The notes beneath the pieces were generated by a model. The model ran no database searches. It was given only the letters and a program-made list of their open reading frames with translations, and was not told where the DNA came from. A stretch of DNA of 64,000 nt from Sporomusa malonica (GTDB lineage Bacteria; Bacillota; Negativicutes; Sporomusales; Sporomusaceae), in the NCBI RefSeq assembly GCF_041428715.1, contig NZ_CP155572.1. One strand, given 5' to 3'. Below, in pieces: positions 11,475-19,131 of this stretch. The position numbers and the translations under genes are program-made. How positions within the stretch are numbered: position 1 is the stretch's first letter; each line of letters begins with the position of its first letter.

Positions 11475-12395
11475 TCTTTTCCTAATTGTGCTTAATTGTC
11501 GCCCATTATAACACTTTTTCTTTTCATTCCGCTTGGCCAGTTTATCTTCATACATATTCTTATCGGCTTTGGCCAGCAGTTCTTCAATTGTACACGGGTT
11601 CTCAGGATCATAAAAAGCATATCCGACACTAAGCGATAGCAGATATGACTGACTGCTGTCTTTCCCCTTCGCTTTTAATCGCTCCAAGATATTTGTAGCA
11701 AAGACAGAATCGGCATCTAATGCCAATGCAACGAATTCGTCGCCGCCAATACGAGCGACAATATCAGAAGTTCGGAAAACACCCTTAAGTATGCGTGCTG
11801 TACTAATAATCGCCTCGTCACCCACTTGGTGCCCCAAATTGTCATTAATGAACTTCAGCTTGTCCAAATCGGCGTAAAACAATATCATTCCTCGCCTTGA
11901 ACGTCCTGAAACCTGTACATAATGCCTGGCCAAATTCATAAATCCCCGCCGATTATATAAACCTGTAAGCTCATCAAACAAAGACGCTGTCTGCAAATCC
12001 TTTATTATCCGCTGCCGTTCAATAGCATAAAGTAACGACCGCGCTAACGCGCTTCCAAGAACTTCCTGCTTAACTAAGACATCTTGAGCTCCGTCCCGCA
12101 CCGCACTAATAGCTACCGCCGCATCACTTGATTCAACCATTACAACCACCGGTACATCGGGATACTGGTTCCTGATCTTCATCAGGCCGCTTATCCCATG
12201 GCTATCTGAGAGTGCAAAAACTAACAGGACAACATCAATTGCACTTTGATCCAACACCTTTAAGCCTTCTTGCAATCTGCCAACACACCACAAACTAAAG
12301 CAAGTGTCTAGTATAGCATCAGATAATGCCATTTTAATTTCACGATACTGCCTGACCTCACAGATTACTAGAACAGAAACGCTTTTTTTGATCAT
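11457..12395 (-). CDS. Diguanylate cyclase with degenerate receiver domain
   Basis: 312 residues. The N-terminal half (about 1-125) has the length and secondary-structure spacing of a response-regulator receiver, but the expected phosphoacceptor Asp is Val59 (VVLLVFALSDSHG) and the acidic pocket is missing, so phosphorylation control is unlikely. After a helical linker (about 125-138) comes a GGDEF domain starting at DELTGLYNRRGF, with D176 in FYADLDKLKFIND, an intact GGDEF signature (217-221) and an inhibitory RxxD site (RTSD, 208-211). It should therefore make cyclic di-GMP from GTP with product inhibition. It is the last gene of a three-gene unit behind a LytTR-type promoter (12940-13008), which would place c-di-GMP synthesis in the same regulon as the polysaccharide operon. 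Confidence 0.9.
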   Translation of the reverse strand: MIKKSVSVLVICEVRQYREIKMALSDAILDTCFSLWCVGRLQEGLKVLDQSAIDVVLLVFALSDSHGISGLMKIRNQYPDVPVVVMVESSDAAVAISAVRDGAQDVLVKQEVLGSALARSLLYAIERQRIIKDLQTASLFDELTGLYNRRGFMNLARHYVQVSGRSRRGMILFYADLDKLKFINDNLGHQVGDEAIISTARILKGVFRTSDIVARIGGDEFVALALDADSVFATNILERLKAKGKDSSQSYLLSLSVGYAFYDPENPCTIEELLAKADKNMYEDKLAKRNEKKKCYNGRQLSTIRKRGQYNC

Positions 12396-12408
12396 GCCCT
12401 CACTACCT

Positions 12409-12606
12409 TTATTGTATGACTCTTATTGATCGTTTCCACTTCTGTCCGCCACATAAACACTGGTATTGAGGCCGGGAAACCGTTTTACAGTGAAAGACTT
12501 TTACCCCGCAATCCGTGCATACCCACACTCTGGATGTTTCTACAAAGGGCATATCAGATATGCGCTCAATTCTCCCTGCCTCTCTTGGCAGTTTGTATTG
12601 AATCAC
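12409..12606 (-). CDS. Small protein with a CxxC...CxC putative zinc site
   Basis: 65 residues if translation starts at GTG 12606, which has AAAGGAG 9 nt upstream and begins 28 nt after the preceding gene stops. A longer frame from TTG 12666 has no ribosome site and would overlap that gene. The C-terminal half has VCTDCG, then FHC, then QCLCGG, a likely zinc ribbon. I do not recognise a family. Second gene of the unit that ends with the diguanylate cyclase, 13 nt upstream of its start; could be a partner or regulator of that enzyme. Confidence 0.6.
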   Translation of the reverse strand: MIQYKLPREAGRIERISDMPFVETSRVWVCTDCGVKVFHCKTVSRPQYQCLCGGQKWKRSIRVIQ

Positions 12607-12634
12607 CCAAACCATCTCCTTTTTCCCCCACTTA

Positions 12635-12886
12635 TTAGGGGTCTTGCTCAGTCTTCTCTCCTTCAATCGTATTCTTTGTCTTGAGCCAATCTGTTAATTC
12701 TAATCTTAGTTTATGTAGACTGTATTCAAGCAACCCCAGTTGCATATAGTTATTAGTGAATTCGCTTAATTCATCGGCTGTAAAATCCTTTCGACCCGAC
12801 TTGTAGAAAGCCATCTGAGTCATTTTGGCCAATGCCTTTTCCGCTAAGCTTACTTCGTTTATACATATCAGCAGTTTCTTTCGCAT
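12635..12886 (-). CDS. Small helical protein of unknown function
   Basis: 83 residues, predicted mostly helical (EVSLAEKALAKMTQMAFY; ELSEFTNNYMQLGLLEYSLH), charged and without membrane segments or cysteine motifs apart from a single Cys8. Start ATG 12886 has TAAGGAGATG 4-13 nt upstream. It is the first gene behind the LytTR-type promoter at 12940-13008. Its size and helical character recall small regulatory or phosphatase-like proteins such as Spo0E, but the family signature is absent, so no function is assigned. Confidence 0.65.
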   Translation of the reverse strand: MRKKLLICINEVSLAEKALAKMTQMAFYKSGRKDFTADELSEFTNNYMQLGLLEYSLHKLRLELTDWLKTKNTIEGEKTEQDP

Positions 12887-12939
12887 TCCTCATCTCCTTA
12901 ATAGACGGCTTGGCCACTAAATAAATATCCTTTAAACAT

Positions 12940-13008
12940 ATTATAAATTACCATATTTTGCCTAGCAAGATTTGTGACACAAGTTGCTCTTAAATCAGCG
13001 GGAGTTGA
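12940..13008 (-). promoter_or_regulatory. LytTR-type promoter 1 (small proteins and diguanylate cyclase)
   Basis: On the minus strand: ATCAACTC (CAACT at 13007-13003), then GCAACTTGT (CAACT at 12986-12982, 21-bp period), exactly 10 bp, -35 TTGCTA (12968-12963), 17-bp spacer, -10 TATAAT (12945-12940). Same geometry as the promoters at 13468, 21072 and 50682. Two direct half-sites two helical turns apart is the layout of LytTR-domain operators. Confidence 0.75.
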
Positions 13009-13023
13009 TACCGGACCTTAAGA

Positions 13024-13176
13024 TTAGGAAATAGCGATTACTTCATGATGCTCCCCCCTGCCCAAGAGGAACACCCCTGCTACGGCTGTATTAGAAAGCA
13101 AATTATCGAATGAAAATTCCGTCTTCAATATATTGAGTTCTTTTACATACGGCTTGCACCATTCCTTTTTAAGCAT
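13024..13176 (-). CDS. Lasso-peptide precursor-like gene 2 (not in standard length ORF sets)
   Basis: 50 residues, ATG 13176, ribosome site AAAGGTGG. The N-terminus, MLKKEWCKPYVKELNILKTE, has the lasso leader pattern: aromatic W6, P9 three residues later, hydrophobic positions, and T19 exactly 13 residues after W6, as in precursor 1 and in paeninodin (from memory of that precursor). Thr is the conserved -2 residue, so the core would be residues 21-50. The core is hydrophobic and ends in Ser, the residue phosphorylated by HprK-like kinases in such pathways. However, it has Asp at core position 4 and none at 7-9, so a classical ring cannot form as written. It has its own LytTR-type promoter 290 nt upstream and follows a B1 fragment. 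It is either a second substrate of the cluster or a decaying copy. Confidence 0.6.
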   Translation of the reverse strand: MLKKEWCKPYVKELNILKTEFSFDNLLSNTAVAGVFLLGRGEHHEVIAIS

Positions 13177-13234
13177 CAAAATTCACCACCTTTCTGACAA
13201 TTGGCGTACATCCAAATCTTGTTCCTGTTCTTTT

Positions 13235-13282
13235 GGCTTCCCCGTCCATATCTGCGGCAACCAGATCAACGCCTTGAGAAAC
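13235..13282 (-). pseudogene. Fragment of a PqqD-like (lasso B1) gene
   Basis: Sixteen minus-strand codons read VSQGVDLVAADMDGEA, matching the start of the intact B1 gene (VVQAPGLIAADMDGET). The match stops at both ends: a stop codon lies just upstream in this frame and the rest of the domain is absent. A short ATG frame at 13314 (MTQYLINENS) is in another frame, so at least one frameshift separates it. It sits between promoter 2 and precursor 2 and suggests that a second biosynthetic set once stood here. Confidence 0.6.
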
Positions 13283-13467
13283 TAACTATTCTCGTTGATC
13301 AAGTATTGTGTCATTACCCTGCACCTCCAACCTTCCAGTAAGTACTGTTAGTCCGCTTTGGACTCATTACCTGTAATTTCATAAAATGCTTGACTAAAAG
13401 CTCTATCTGCCTATCAACTGACATCACGTTTTCCGGCCAAGTTAGCGAAAAACTCAATATATAAACC

Positions 13468-13536
13468 ATTATATGTTTCCATTTTTTTACATACAAGATC
13501 TTAAACACTAGTTGCATTTATACCAGCGCGAGTTGA
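13468..13536 (-). promoter_or_regulatory. LytTR-type promoter 2 (upstream of precursor-like gene 2)
   Basis: Minus strand: ATCAACTC (CAACT 13535-13531), GCAACTAGT (CAACT 13514-13510, 21-bp period), 10 bp, -35 TTGTAT (13496-13491), 17-bp spacer, -10 TATAAT (13473-13468). The first translated gene I can support downstream is precursor-like gene 2; the 290 nt between hold the B1 fragment. Confidence 0.72.
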
Positions 13537-13569
13537 TCTTAAGGCTGATTCACCTGCTGGGCACACAAC

Positions 13570-13601
13570 AAAAGCACTATCGTCTAAAAAACAAATAGTG
13601 C
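13570..13601 (-). terminator. Terminator of the lasso operon
   Basis: GCACTAT (13574-13580) and ATAGTGC (13595-13601) form a 7-bp stem; on the minus strand it is followed by TTTTGTTGTG. It lies 116 nt after the last gene of the operon. The same stem sequence and flanks recur at 51984-52011. Confidence 0.6.
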
Positions 13602-13717
13602 CATCAACTGCATAATGTTAACATTGATTTCTAAACAAGTTATTCCTCAGGAGTTGCACTTGTTTCAGCATGCGCAACAAAAGCACCAGGTAAACTGGTT
13701 TTCCAGCATAAAGCAGT

Positions 13718-14839
13718 TTAATAATAATGCCATAACCCCCAGGTACCAGCAGCGGTTAAGCACAAAGCCATAGCTAAGTGTAGCAGTCGCCTATACTTAT
13801 TTCGCAGTTGCTCAAACATATCCACTTTTTCAGGAGAAATAACTAAGATACATAGTAACACTAAAATAGGGGATATGAAAATTAGGTTATAGTAGCCAAG
13901 CCACAGCGCGCTTTCATACATCGATTGTTTAGCCAGGAGGGAGAGGGCAAAGGCATATGGCCCACCTGTGCAAGGTAGTTCAATCATTGCGCACAGTGCA
14001 CCTGATACAGCGGCACCACCTACTGACACACATTTTTCAGCCTGTTTAACAAGCTTCATTTTTGTCGAGTCAGATAGTTCGCTAAATTTTGTTTGCTGCG
14101 GAAAAAATACTGTTCTTACGTGAAAGCCAGCTACAATAAATAGGCTGCAAGACATGATTAATGTAATTGCATTAGCATTATTAAATATTCTACTAATAAC
14201 AACCTTTCCGGCCATGCCAGCTATAAAATACGTTAGATAAAGCGCGACTGCGAAAGTAATGCCATATAATATTGCCTTTCTTTTACCCGAATAAATAGTA
14301 GCGTAACTTACGGCCAAGATAAACACGAATATTGCACAGGGATTCACTGCATCAGCGGCGGCAGCAAATGTAACAGGTAGAAGTAAGGTTATATTAGACT
14401 GAGTTGCAGCTTGGATGGGTGCGACAAAGTTAATAGTTTTTGAGGTACCTGGTTCTACCGCCTGGTAGAGAGACGGGACCTCCTTACTGCCCATTAGCAG
14501 TATTGGTGTTTTATTCTCAAATTCTATGTATATACTAGGAATACTTGGATTCAAACGGCCTCTAATATTCTGAGCCAATTGAGTTAATTCTTGTAAATTA
14601 TCGGCATCCATTGTAGATTTTTTCTTTATAGTGTGATTAGCAGATTCATTAGCGACAAATTCATTCCAAGCTGGTTCGAATGCTTTACAGATTTCACAGT
14701 GCTCAGAATAGTAATACGTTATCACCGCAGCTTCGGCTTGTTGACCTATAGCCGCAAAGGCTATTAGCACTAGACAATTCAGTGACATTTTTTTTACCAA
14801 GTACCTTAACCAAGAGATATTTTTTATAAAACCTTTCAT
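13718..14839 (-). CDS. Thioredoxin-CcdA/DsbD-like fusion membrane protein of the lasso operon
   Basis: 373 residues from ATG 14839, which has GAGGAGGAG 4-12 nt upstream. A longer frame from 14929 adds 30 residues with no signal and is less likely. A hydrophobic N-terminal segment (about 18-36, ending QAEA) precedes a thioredoxin-like domain with the redox pair C48-E-I-C51 (YSEHCEICKAFEPAW). A six-helix CcdA/DsbD transmembrane domain follows, from about residue 145, with conserved NPCAIF and LPCTGGPYAFALS cysteines. Such fusions carry electrons across the membrane to thiols outside. Its place as last gene of the operon, 86 nt after the exporter, suggests it reduces or isomerises disulfides of the Cys-rich peptide. 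It is not a usual member of lasso clusters. Confidence 0.85.
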   Translation of the reverse strand: MKGFIKNISWLRYLVKKMSLNCLVLIAFAAIGQQAEAAVITYYYSEHCEICKAFEPAWNEFVANESANHTIKKKSTMDADNLQELTQLAQNIRGRLNPSIPSIYIEFENKTPILLMGSKEVPSLYQAVEPGTSKTINFVAPIQAATQSNITLLLPVTFAAAADAVNPCAIFVFILAVSYATIYSGKRKAILYGITFAVALYLTYFIAGMAGKVVISRIFNNANAITLIMSCSLFIVAGFHVRTVFFPQQTKFSELSDSTKMKLVKQAEKCVSVGGAAVSGALCAMIELPCTGGPYAFALSLLAKQSMYESALWLGYYNLIFISPILVLLCILVISPEKVDMFEQLRNKYRRLLHLAMALCLTAAGTWGLWHYY

Positions 14840-14925
14840 CCACGCTCCTCCTCGTGATACTGTTGTTGACATTTCATGCACCTTGCCAACATTCAATACT
14901 ACGCCGGTTGAATGCCGTGCATGAT

Positions 14926-16710
14926 TCACTCAGTAGATGAGCAGGCTAATGCGTGAAACCGGCTAACCCTATTACTTATCAACGACTGATAATTGCCCTG
15001 TTCCACGATCTGCCCCTGCTCCAGTACAAGAATCTTATCAGCATTCTGGATAGTGGATATTCGATGCGCGATAACAACAATAGTCAGCTTGCCCTGCAAG
15101 TTTTCAATAGCCTGTTGAATCCGTTTTTCATTTTCCGCATCCAGAGAACTTGTGGCTTCATCTAAGATAAGAACCGATGGCTTTCTTAAAAGAGCCCTTG
15201 CCAGTACAATACGCTGCCGTTCGCCACCAGATAGGCGCACACCCCTATCGCCCACAACGGTATCAAGGCCCTCCGGCAAACTGTTGACAAAAGCGTCAAT
15301 GGCGGCTAGCCGCAAAGCCTCCCACACTCCGTCCTCTGAGGCATCTGGGCAAGCCCATAACAGATTATCCCTAATACTTGCATTGAGTAAAAATGGATCC
15401 TGGGGTACGTAGCCGATGGAATTTCTCCAAGGTCGCAAATGTTCCGACAATGGCTCACCGTCAACCAGAACATTTCCCTTTACAGGTGTCAACAGCCCGA
15501 TCAATAAGTCCACTAAAGTGCTTTTACCTGAACCGGAAACACCAACAAATGCGGTGGTCGTTCCGGCAGAAAGAACAAAATCCGCATTTACTAGAGCATA
15601 TTTCGCACGTGCTGATTCATAGTAAAACGATACATCATGAAATTCTACCCCGTTTTTCAATTCTATCCTGCCGCCGTCCTCATCTTGCGGAAGATCTTCC
15701 TGAGCGGTAAGACACTGACTTTCCAATTCCTTGGCGGCTCGAAAACCAGGCAACATAGTTTGTATATTCATGAACCCCATTTGCAGAGAAGCAAGCTTCG
15801 GCCACAAGCGGGACGAGATTACAGAAACCAATATCAATTGCTGGGGATTGAGCTGAAATATCTCAATAGAGCTAAACAAGAATAAACTAATAAAAATAGC
15901 TGCCCCCACTTTGTTGTACATGTCTGCCCGAGTTTGTAATTTATTATACCTGCTGAGATTCTTCTTCATCATATTACGGGTCCTGATAAAGCTATTCATC
16001 TGAGCTGACTCAATACCATTACTTTTTATGTCCTTGATTCCGTTTAAGTGCTCGGTAAGCGTAAAAAGTAAATCGCTATTTAATTTCGTGATATCTTGGC
16101 CCATCTTACGTGATTCCATATAAAAACTGCGTAAAAACAGAAACAAAACACAGACGCCAACCAACACAGAACAAGTCAGACCGGGAGCCAACATAAAAGC
16201 AATGCTGATTTGTATTATAGTAATCAGCGCCGTAGCTACCATTTGTAAAAATATATTCATCCCGTAATAGACACGCGTTAGTTCCGAGAGTATGACGTTG
16301 GTAATATCTGATTTCGCCTTAGACATTAAAAGCTGCCATTTTGCATAAGCTACCGCCCGAAACAGCCTTATGGATAAGGAAACAGCAAATTCTTGCTGAA
16401 GATCAAAATTAAGCATTGCTTGACAACGTTGCAGCCAGCTTTGTCCAAAATTAATGCTTGTATATATCACTAGTACCAGCGGCAAGCTTAATGTCATACC
16501 GATATTTTGGAAGAACTGATCCAGCCCAAAAGCCCAGTCACTGCTAGCTTGCATACCTGGAATAATGCCGGTCACCATTAATAACGGGATAATCATTAAT
16601 ACACCTATCCCTTCCAGCATCCCAAGCATAACCATAAGCAGCAAATTAACCAAAAACTTAACTCTGGACAAAATATATAAATCCCTGATATAAACAAAAA
16701 GCGTCTCCAT
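14926..16710 (-). CDS. ABC transporter, permease-ATPase fusion (lasso peptide exporter)
   Basis: 594 residues in the half-transporter layout: five to six membrane helices in residues 1-330, then an ATPase domain with Walker A GVSGSGKST, signature LSGGERQRIVLARAL, Walker B VLILDEATSSLD and the H-loop IAHR. Homodimers of this type (LasD/McjD class) export the mature peptide and give self-immunity. No peptidase C39 domain is present, as expected because B2 removes the leader. It starts 41 nt after the cyclase gene. Confidence 0.92.
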   Translation of the reverse strand: METLFVYIRDLYILSRVKFLVNLLLMVMLGMLEGIGVLMIIPLLMVTGIIPGMQASSDWAFGLDQFFQNIGMTLSLPLVLVIYTSINFGQSWLQRCQAMLNFDLQQEFAVSLSIRLFRAVAYAKWQLLMSKAKSDITNVILSELTRVYYGMNIFLQMVATALITIIQISIAFMLAPGLTCSVLVGVCVLFLFLRSFYMESRKMGQDITKLNSDLLFTLTEHLNGIKDIKSNGIESAQMNSFIRTRNMMKKNLSRYNKLQTRADMYNKVGAAIFISLFLFSSIEIFQLNPQQLILVSVISSRLWPKLASLQMGFMNIQTMLPGFRAAKELESQCLTAQEDLPQDEDGGRIELKNGVEFHDVSFYYESARAKYALVNADFVLSAGTTTAFVGVSGSGKSTLVDLLIGLLTPVKGNVLVDGEPLSEHLRPWRNSIGYVPQDPFLLNASIRDNLLWACPDASEDGVWEALRLAAIDAFVNSLPEGLDTVVGDRGVRLSGGERQRIVLARALLRKPSVLILDEATSSLDAENEKRIQQAIENLQGKLTIVVIAHRISTIQNADKILVLEQGQIVEQGNYQSLISNRVSRFHALACSSTE

Positions 16711-16751
16711 AGTATGAATCCCTCACCCCAATTTCGCGAACGCTGGCCACG

Positions 16752-18707
16752 CTAGCTGCTTTCCTCCTGCCGTAAAAAACGGCTAAAAATTAGACTTCGG
16801 ATGAGCATGCGCAAATTGGAATCATCCGCAGCGTTATCCTTTAATGTCCTGAACTTTGTTAGTTCCCTTTGAATTCTGGCGATATCAAGATACTCCTTTT
16901 CAGTATCCCGCGTGCCAATGCCTCTTATCTCATCAGCCAGTTCCGGCCAACTAGGTTGCATGCGTTGAACCCAGTCAGCGCTCTGTCTGCCTCGCGTCAT
17001 CTCATTCAACCGAACTTTGTCCGGTAAAATCCCAACCATAGCCCGCCGGATTAAAAAACGTCCCCTGCCGCCCCGCACATACTGGTTGTCCGGAACACTA
17101 AGACAGAATTCAATCACTCGCTTGTCAGCGGTGGGATCCCGCAGAGCCATTCGGTAGGCCAAACTCTTTTTGGTAAACAAGACTCCCCCGTGACTGAACA
17201 AATCCGGACTGAGACGCTGTTTACGTTCTTCTAAACAGTCCACTGGTCTTACACAAAATGGATCATACCCGAATCGGTGAAACCGTTCCTGAACTAAGGC
17301 CCGACGTGCAAAATCCGGGTTAATTGGTGATAAATCCTGTAAATTTTTACACCATTCTAGAACTTTTTCTCTATTTATATATCTTCTTATCTCATAGGGC
17401 AACAGCTCCGTTAGTAATTGTAAAAATACTTTGTGCGGGCGCTTAAACCGTCTGGCAGTAGCCCAGCTCTCATGATACAACTGACGCCACCTACCCGCTC
17501 GAAGCAACGTTAGCAAATAGGGCTGAATATATCCCCAAGAAATGGTAACATTACCCTCGGCTCCATTTAATATGACACCAACATTACGCTCCTTTGCTGC
17601 TGCCATAATGCCAGCAACCCAGAACATGTTTTCAAAAATCTTATAAGGCTGCTCCAGCATCGCCAAAAATAGGTCATTATCGCTTAAAGGATGTTTACCA
17701 TCAAAGCGGCAGTAAGTTACATCTATATTTTGAGTGCACTCCCGTACAGCTTCAATATATGGCGTTTCGTCAGCCTTGCTATAAGCAGGCAGCCAATCGC
17801 GATAACCAAGCATCGGCACCGCGCTGAAGGCCAAGAGACGCTGGTCACTCCCGGCTAATTCCCTGGCGGCCATACTGGCTACTGAAGCAGAATCCAGGCC
17901 GCCACTCAACATTGCCCCTACTGGACGAATACTGCGCAAGCGGCAACGCACGGCCTCACCGAAGACTTCTCGAAAGGCCTCTTCATATTCGCTGTCGGAC
18001 TTCATTTTTAATTCAGGCTGCCCATCGACCTGCCAGTAAACCTGCTTTATTGCCCTGTCAGGCCTCACCGTCAGCCTATTCCCGGCCGGCAACAGATAAA
18101 TATTCTGATATGGGGTCAGTTCAGGATCTAGCTGATGACTTACACAAGGCATAGCTAGAAAATCGGCAATCCAGGTCTCATTACGCTGTTTGGCAATCCC
18201 AGGTAGAGCAAATAGCGGTCTAACCAAGGTCGAGAAGGCAAAAATACCGGTCGACTGGTAGTAGTAGAACGTCCTTGTCCCAGTATGGTCCACGGCGCAG
18301 AACAGTTCCTGCCGCTTGTTATCCCAGATGGCAAAGGCAAAATCGCCCACAAGATACTTCGGACAGTCCTGACCCCATTTCTGGTAAGCTCTTAAAATAA
18401 ACAGGCTATCCGGCATTCCTTTGCGGCAAGAACTGTCAATCCCTAGCTTATCGCAAAGCTCGGCCCGATTGTCAATGATGGCGTCAGCGGTAATTGTTAA
18501 ACCGGCTAGGGCATCATGATACGGGAGTATTTCCTGCACAGATTCAGGAGTTATATGCTGGGCGTGGCAGCCAAAAAACACTCGTCCCTCCTGCCATGTG
18601 CCCACAGAATCGGCTTGATAGATGCCCAACTCCCGCATCATGGCCGCACCCGTTTCCTGTGCAACCGGTCTACCATCGCAGTAAAAGATACCGCATATAG
18701 CACTCAT
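16752..18707 (-). CDS. Asparagine-synthetase-like lasso cyclase (C protein)
   Basis: 651 residues from ATG 18707, whose ribosome site GAAGGTGA lies 11 nt upstream; a GTG 15 nt earlier is also in frame but overlaps that site. The N-terminal amidotransferase-like domain starts MSAICGIFYCDG, so the catalytic Cys2 of true asparagine synthetases is not at position 2. The synthetase domain has the ATP-binding loop AMLSGGLDSASVAS (about residue 270), as in lasso cyclases that adenylate an Asp or Glu side chain of the core and close the macrolactam. Context (B1, B2, precursor, exporter) rules out asparagine synthesis. A hairpin at 18819-18861 separates it from the precursor gene, probably lowering enzyme output relative to precursor. 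Confidence 0.9.
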   Translation of the reverse strand: MSAICGIFYCDGRPVAQETGAAMMRELGIYQADSVGTWQEGRVFFGCHAQHITPESVQEILPYHDALAGLTITADAIIDNRAELCDKLGIDSSCRKGMPDSLFILRAYQKWGQDCPKYLVGDFAFAIWDNKRQELFCAVDHTGTRTFYYYQSTGIFAFSTLVRPLFALPGIAKQRNETWIADFLAMPCVSHQLDPELTPYQNIYLLPAGNRLTVRPDRAIKQVYWQVDGQPELKMKSDSEYEEAFREVFGEAVRCRLRSIRPVGAMLSGGLDSASVASMAARELAGSDQRLLAFSAVPMLGYRDWLPAYSKADETPYIEAVRECTQNIDVTYCRFDGKHPLSDNDLFLAMLEQPYKIFENMFWVAGIMAAAKERNVGVILNGAEGNVTISWGYIQPYLLTLLRAGRWRQLYHESWATARRFKRPHKVFLQLLTELLPYEIRRYINREKVLEWCKNLQDLSPINPDFARRALVQERFHRFGYDPFCVRPVDCLEERKQRLSPDLFSHGGVLFTKKSLAYRMALRDPTADKRVIEFCLSVPDNQYVRGGRGRFLIRRAMVGILPDKVRLNEMTRGRQSADWVQRMQPSWPELADEIRGIGTRDTEKEYLDIARIQRELTKFRTLKDNAADDSNLRMLIRSLIFSRFLRQEESS

Positions 18708-18818
18708 ATCCTTGTCCGTCACCTTCTTTCTCAGCTAATTCAATTAAATAACAAAGAATTCCACCCTGCGCCACTGTAATTTTCCGCCTTACTCATATCA
18801 TCCCTTGCGATTCGAAAA

Positions 18819-18861
18819 CGCAAGCCTGTGAAGTCAAGAAGTGGCGCATCACAGGCTTGCG
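18819..18861 (-). terminator. 13-bp hairpin between precursor and cyclase genes (attenuator or mRNA stabiliser)
   Basis: CGCAAGCCTGTGA (18819-18831) and TCACAGGCTTGCG (18849-18861) are perfect complements with a 17-nt loop. On the minus strand the stem is followed by TTTTCG, too short a T run for full termination. Hairpins in this position are frequent in lasso clusters and favour the precursor transcript over the enzymes. Confidence 0.75.
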
Positions 18862-18993
18862 CAATCAAAAAAGCGGTTCAAGCCCAGCGCATGGTACTAG
18901 AGGACCTCTTAGTTAACGCCCTACCACCATCTATGCGCCAAGCTAGAACCTACATCATCCTACAAGTTCTCATCGAAGCTTTAGTGCCTGAGT

Positions 18994-19131
18994 TTACGAG
19001 CAGCATGGGCAATCAAACCAATCAGACATTCCAGGCTTGTCAAGATCACCACTTCCTGATTTTTTCACTTGTACTTCTGTCATTTTAATTGAAATCTCTG
19101 CTATTTTGGGCGCGAACCATTGTTTTTTCAT
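18994..19131 (-). CDS. Lasso-peptide precursor gene (candidate 1)
   Basis: 45 residues, ATG 19131 overlapping the B2 stop codon (ATGA), with an excellent AAAGGAGGTGAT ribosome site. Leader: MKKQWFAPKIAEISIKMTE, with W5-x-x-P8 and T18 13 residues after W5, the RRE-binding and -2 Thr pattern of lasso leaders. Predicted core of 26 residues from V20: a Lys/Gly/Ser stretch (KKSGSG), two Asp (core positions 10 and 12) and a C-terminal DCPCCS. It ends in Ser, fitting phosphorylation by the operon's HprK-like kinase. The first acidic residue is at core position 10, not 7-9; cleavage 1-3 residues later would give a normal ring. The three clustered Cys fit the redox protein at the end of the operon. 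Confidence 0.78.
   Translation of the reverse strand: MKKQWFAPKIAEISIKMTEVQVKKSGSGDLDKPGMSDWFDCPCCS

Noticed and set aside
13314..13517. 67-residue minus-strand frame upstream of precursor 2
   Set aside because: Its start codon lies within the LytTR half-site region and upstream of the predicted -10 box, so it would not be transcribed in full from promoter 2; no ribosome site and no recognisable family.
13652..13656. Fifth AGTTG half-site (GAGTTGCACTT)
   Set aside because: No partner half-site 21 bp away and no -35/-10 pair at the regulon spacing.
13603..13717. Peptide-like frames after the thioredoxin-CcdA gene stop (SLPGAFVAHAETSATPEE)
   Set aside because: No start codon with a ribosome site; the other frame runs through the terminator. 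Treated as non-coding.
16752..18707. Asparagine synthetase of amino acid metabolism
   Set aside because: Clustered with B1, B2, precursor, kinase and exporter, and the amidotransferase Cys is not at position 2.
18740..18796. 18-codon frame between the hairpin and the cyclase gene as another precursor
   Set aside because: No leader motif (W/Y-x-x-P, Thr) and too short; at most a leader peptide.
18828..19088. 86-residue plus-strand frame opposite the precursor gene
   Set aside because: Antisense to the better-supported precursor and hairpin, no ribosome site, no family.
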